From the NCBI GenBank assembly GCA_947846985.1, contig CANTUZ010000001.1:33938727-34002726 (forward strand): a DNA stretch of 64,000 nucleotides, given 5' to 3'. This stretch comes from Fratercula arctica. Taxonomy: Eukaryota > Chordata > Aves > Charadriiformes > Alcidae. Of the stretch, positions 62,331 to 64,000 are shown piece by piece. Position numbers and translations under genes: made by a program. The notes beneath the pieces were generated by a model. That model ran no database searches and had not been told where the DNA came from. It was given only the letters and a program-made list of their open reading frames with translations. Numbering within the stretch: position 1 is the first letter of the stretch; every line of letters begins with the position of its first letter.

Positions 62331-64000
62331 CAAGCACACTCAAGTCTTACAAAAAAAAATCCTCCCTCCCATGAACTCATTTATTGTTCTGCATGGACCA
62401 ATTCTGCTAATGCCTACCTACTTGAAGAACTGTACTCATTTTTTAAATCAAAGTATGACTGACTAGTTGCATGCAAACTGGGTTAAGCCCTTAAATTCTG
62501 AGATTTTGAAGACAAAACTGCATCTGACATGCTTTGCAGTGCTCTTGAACTACTTCAGCATACTGTGAAGTAAGAAAATAAAAGTAGACATGAAGGCAAG
62601 GCTTTTAAGATGTCCTTAAATTGACCTTCAGACAAAACCAATGCTGAACACTGAGAAAAGAATTGTGAATGAAGAAGAACAGTGTCCCAAGTGTAAACGA
62701 AAGCTCCACAATCCCATTTAAGCGTTCTTAGAACATTAATCCATTTAAGATATTAGGACAGCAAAGAACCATTGTTCAGGACAGTAAGTGAAAGTCAAGA
62801 TGGGCTGGGTTACTCCTTCCAACACAGAGAGATATCGTATTTCAATTCTAAAATTTATTCCGAGGAAATTTGAGATCTTTTATTATTTAAGAGGCTCCAC
62901 TGGGGGCTTCAAAAGTGTTTATTTTAAAAAGCAAAACCCCTGCAGCCACTCATAAAAGAAAGAAAAAAAAAATCCACCTCCTAATGTATGAGCTAAACAT
63001 GTACTGCATCACTTTAATCTCCTCATAATTACCATCTTCACATTTCTTTCACTTGTCATAAAATTGCATCTTCCCAGACAGACTGTCTGATAAAATGATA
63101 TAGTTAGCTACGGTACATCAAAGAGAGCAGGTAAAAGTCAGCTGCATATTCACACACGCTGAAATTCTGGTTGACCTGAAAAGAAAGAGGTTTTCCTATC
63201 TCCTGCCTCTTCTTTTAGAATCTATCCTCACTTAGTTTGTTTCTAATTTTCAATATGAACTGTTTCATCTGAACATAAAGGAGAAGCGAAACAAATAGGT
63301 CAAACAACAATCAGATTGTACAAGATTTGTCTTTGTCTAGTTTGTAAAAGACAATGCTGCTCTACTGAAAACACTAAGAGAATTCTAATCTAGTCAGGGT
63401 TTCCCTGGAGGACCTGTGTTAAATAGTCGTGTCCTGAGAAAGTAGATTGTACTTCACTTCAGATACGGACTTAATGAGACATGAATATCAAACATTTTCA
63501 AGGTCTCTTCTTTTAGAAAGAAAATCCCATCATGGATGGGATGCCTCATGACAGCTGGTTTGCTTTTTTTTCTTTTCTTAAAGATTTTTTAGGTCATTCT
63601 TTAAATACAGATTTAATCAATTTTCAGTTTAAAATTCCCAGAAAAAATTAATCTCATTCATTCTAATTTATATTAAGCACAAGAGATTATATCAATGCAA
63701 TTCTGTGTGGGATTTCAAATCTCAGACTGGGTCACTTAGAGCTATTTTAGATCCGCGCTTTTCGCGCACGCATCGCCTGGGAAGGTTTTCATTCGCTGTT
63801 CATGCAATGCTAATGCAGTCGTGACGTCCAGGCCATAACGCCTCTTCCCACAGATGACAGCACAGAAGGCACAATTTTAGGCGTTTTATTTACATTGACA
63901 AGGTCAAGGGGTCAGGCTGCTGATTATGAACCCTCCTGTTAGACGGACCTGGAACATATGCCAGCAGGGGATTCACTGGCAGCTCCCTTAAGCAAGGATT
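62331..64000. other. Non-coding right end
   Basis: No gene recognised. A small CpG cluster at 63751-63778, followed by a CRE-like TGACGTCC at 63822-63829, stands out from the A+T-rich surroundings. Confidence 0.55.

Noticed and set aside
61747..62462. Plus-strand frames of 128 and 145 codons
   Set aside because: They lie antisense to CR1 ORF2 sequence at 60.3-62.3 kb, so they are shadows of the element.
26796..64000. VWA8 5' exons, expected from conserved gene order
   Set aside because: I recognised no VWA8 N-terminal or AAA-domain sequence on the plus strand. The gene probably starts beyond the window.

Overview
The window looks like vertebrate genomic DNA, most likely from a bird. The best evidence is a set of CR1 (chicken-repeat-1) LINE copies with the avian-type 3' end: the reverse complement of the GATTCTATGATTCT-like tail followed by the conserved GGTTGGAAGGGACCT block. 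The A+T-rich non-coding background, two sharp CpG islands and the absence of any dense run of long ORFs fit this. There is no sign of bacterial, plasmid or CRISPR content. The species cannot be fixed from what I can see.

Only one protein-coding exon can be named. On the minus strand, inside the CpG island at about 25.3-26.8 kb, lies exon 1 of diacylglycerol kinase eta (DGKH): an acidic DESSDSE stretch, then GPQKLIRKVSTSGQIRSK, then a consensus splice donor (AAG|GTAAGG). The good ATG upstream (26184) is in a different frame from this segment, a one-base conflict in a C6/CCG-rich tract. Everything to the left (1-26003) is read as the start of DGKH intron 1, in which I found no further exon. The island also holds a YY1-like site, an overlapping upstream ORF and plus-strand donor-like sites, so it may be a bidirectional TATA-less promoter.

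A second CpG island lies upstream of the gene at 33.4-34.6 kb. On the same minus strand it contains a 19-codon open stretch (MEEHGYPSYSARSPAWEEL) ending in a phase-0 donor. It could be an alternative first exon of DGKH.

From 27 kb to the right end I recognise no other gene. In mammals and, I believe, birds, VWA8 lies head-to-head upstream of DGKH, but none of its exons was recognised here. This flank is a CR1 landscape. There is a 0.4 kb fragment 0.6 kb from the DGKH promoter island, several 3' fragments of 0.07-0.4 kb, one 1.1 kb copy with a damaged reverse-transcriptase ORF (53.0-54.1 kb), one copy of about 2 kb (60.3-62.3 kb), and an ancient copy in the opposite direction (42.8-43.8 kb). 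Nearly all the younger copies point the same way (minus). A 130-bp fold-back element with LTR-like termini sits at 58.37-58.50 kb. Microsatellites and G-rich tracts are scattered throughout.

Nothing qualifies as a clearly new biological system. The most useful leads are the exon 1 frame conflict, the possible second DGKH promoter and exon, the fold-back element, and two coding-like islands of unknown origin (14.2 kb and 44.6 kb).
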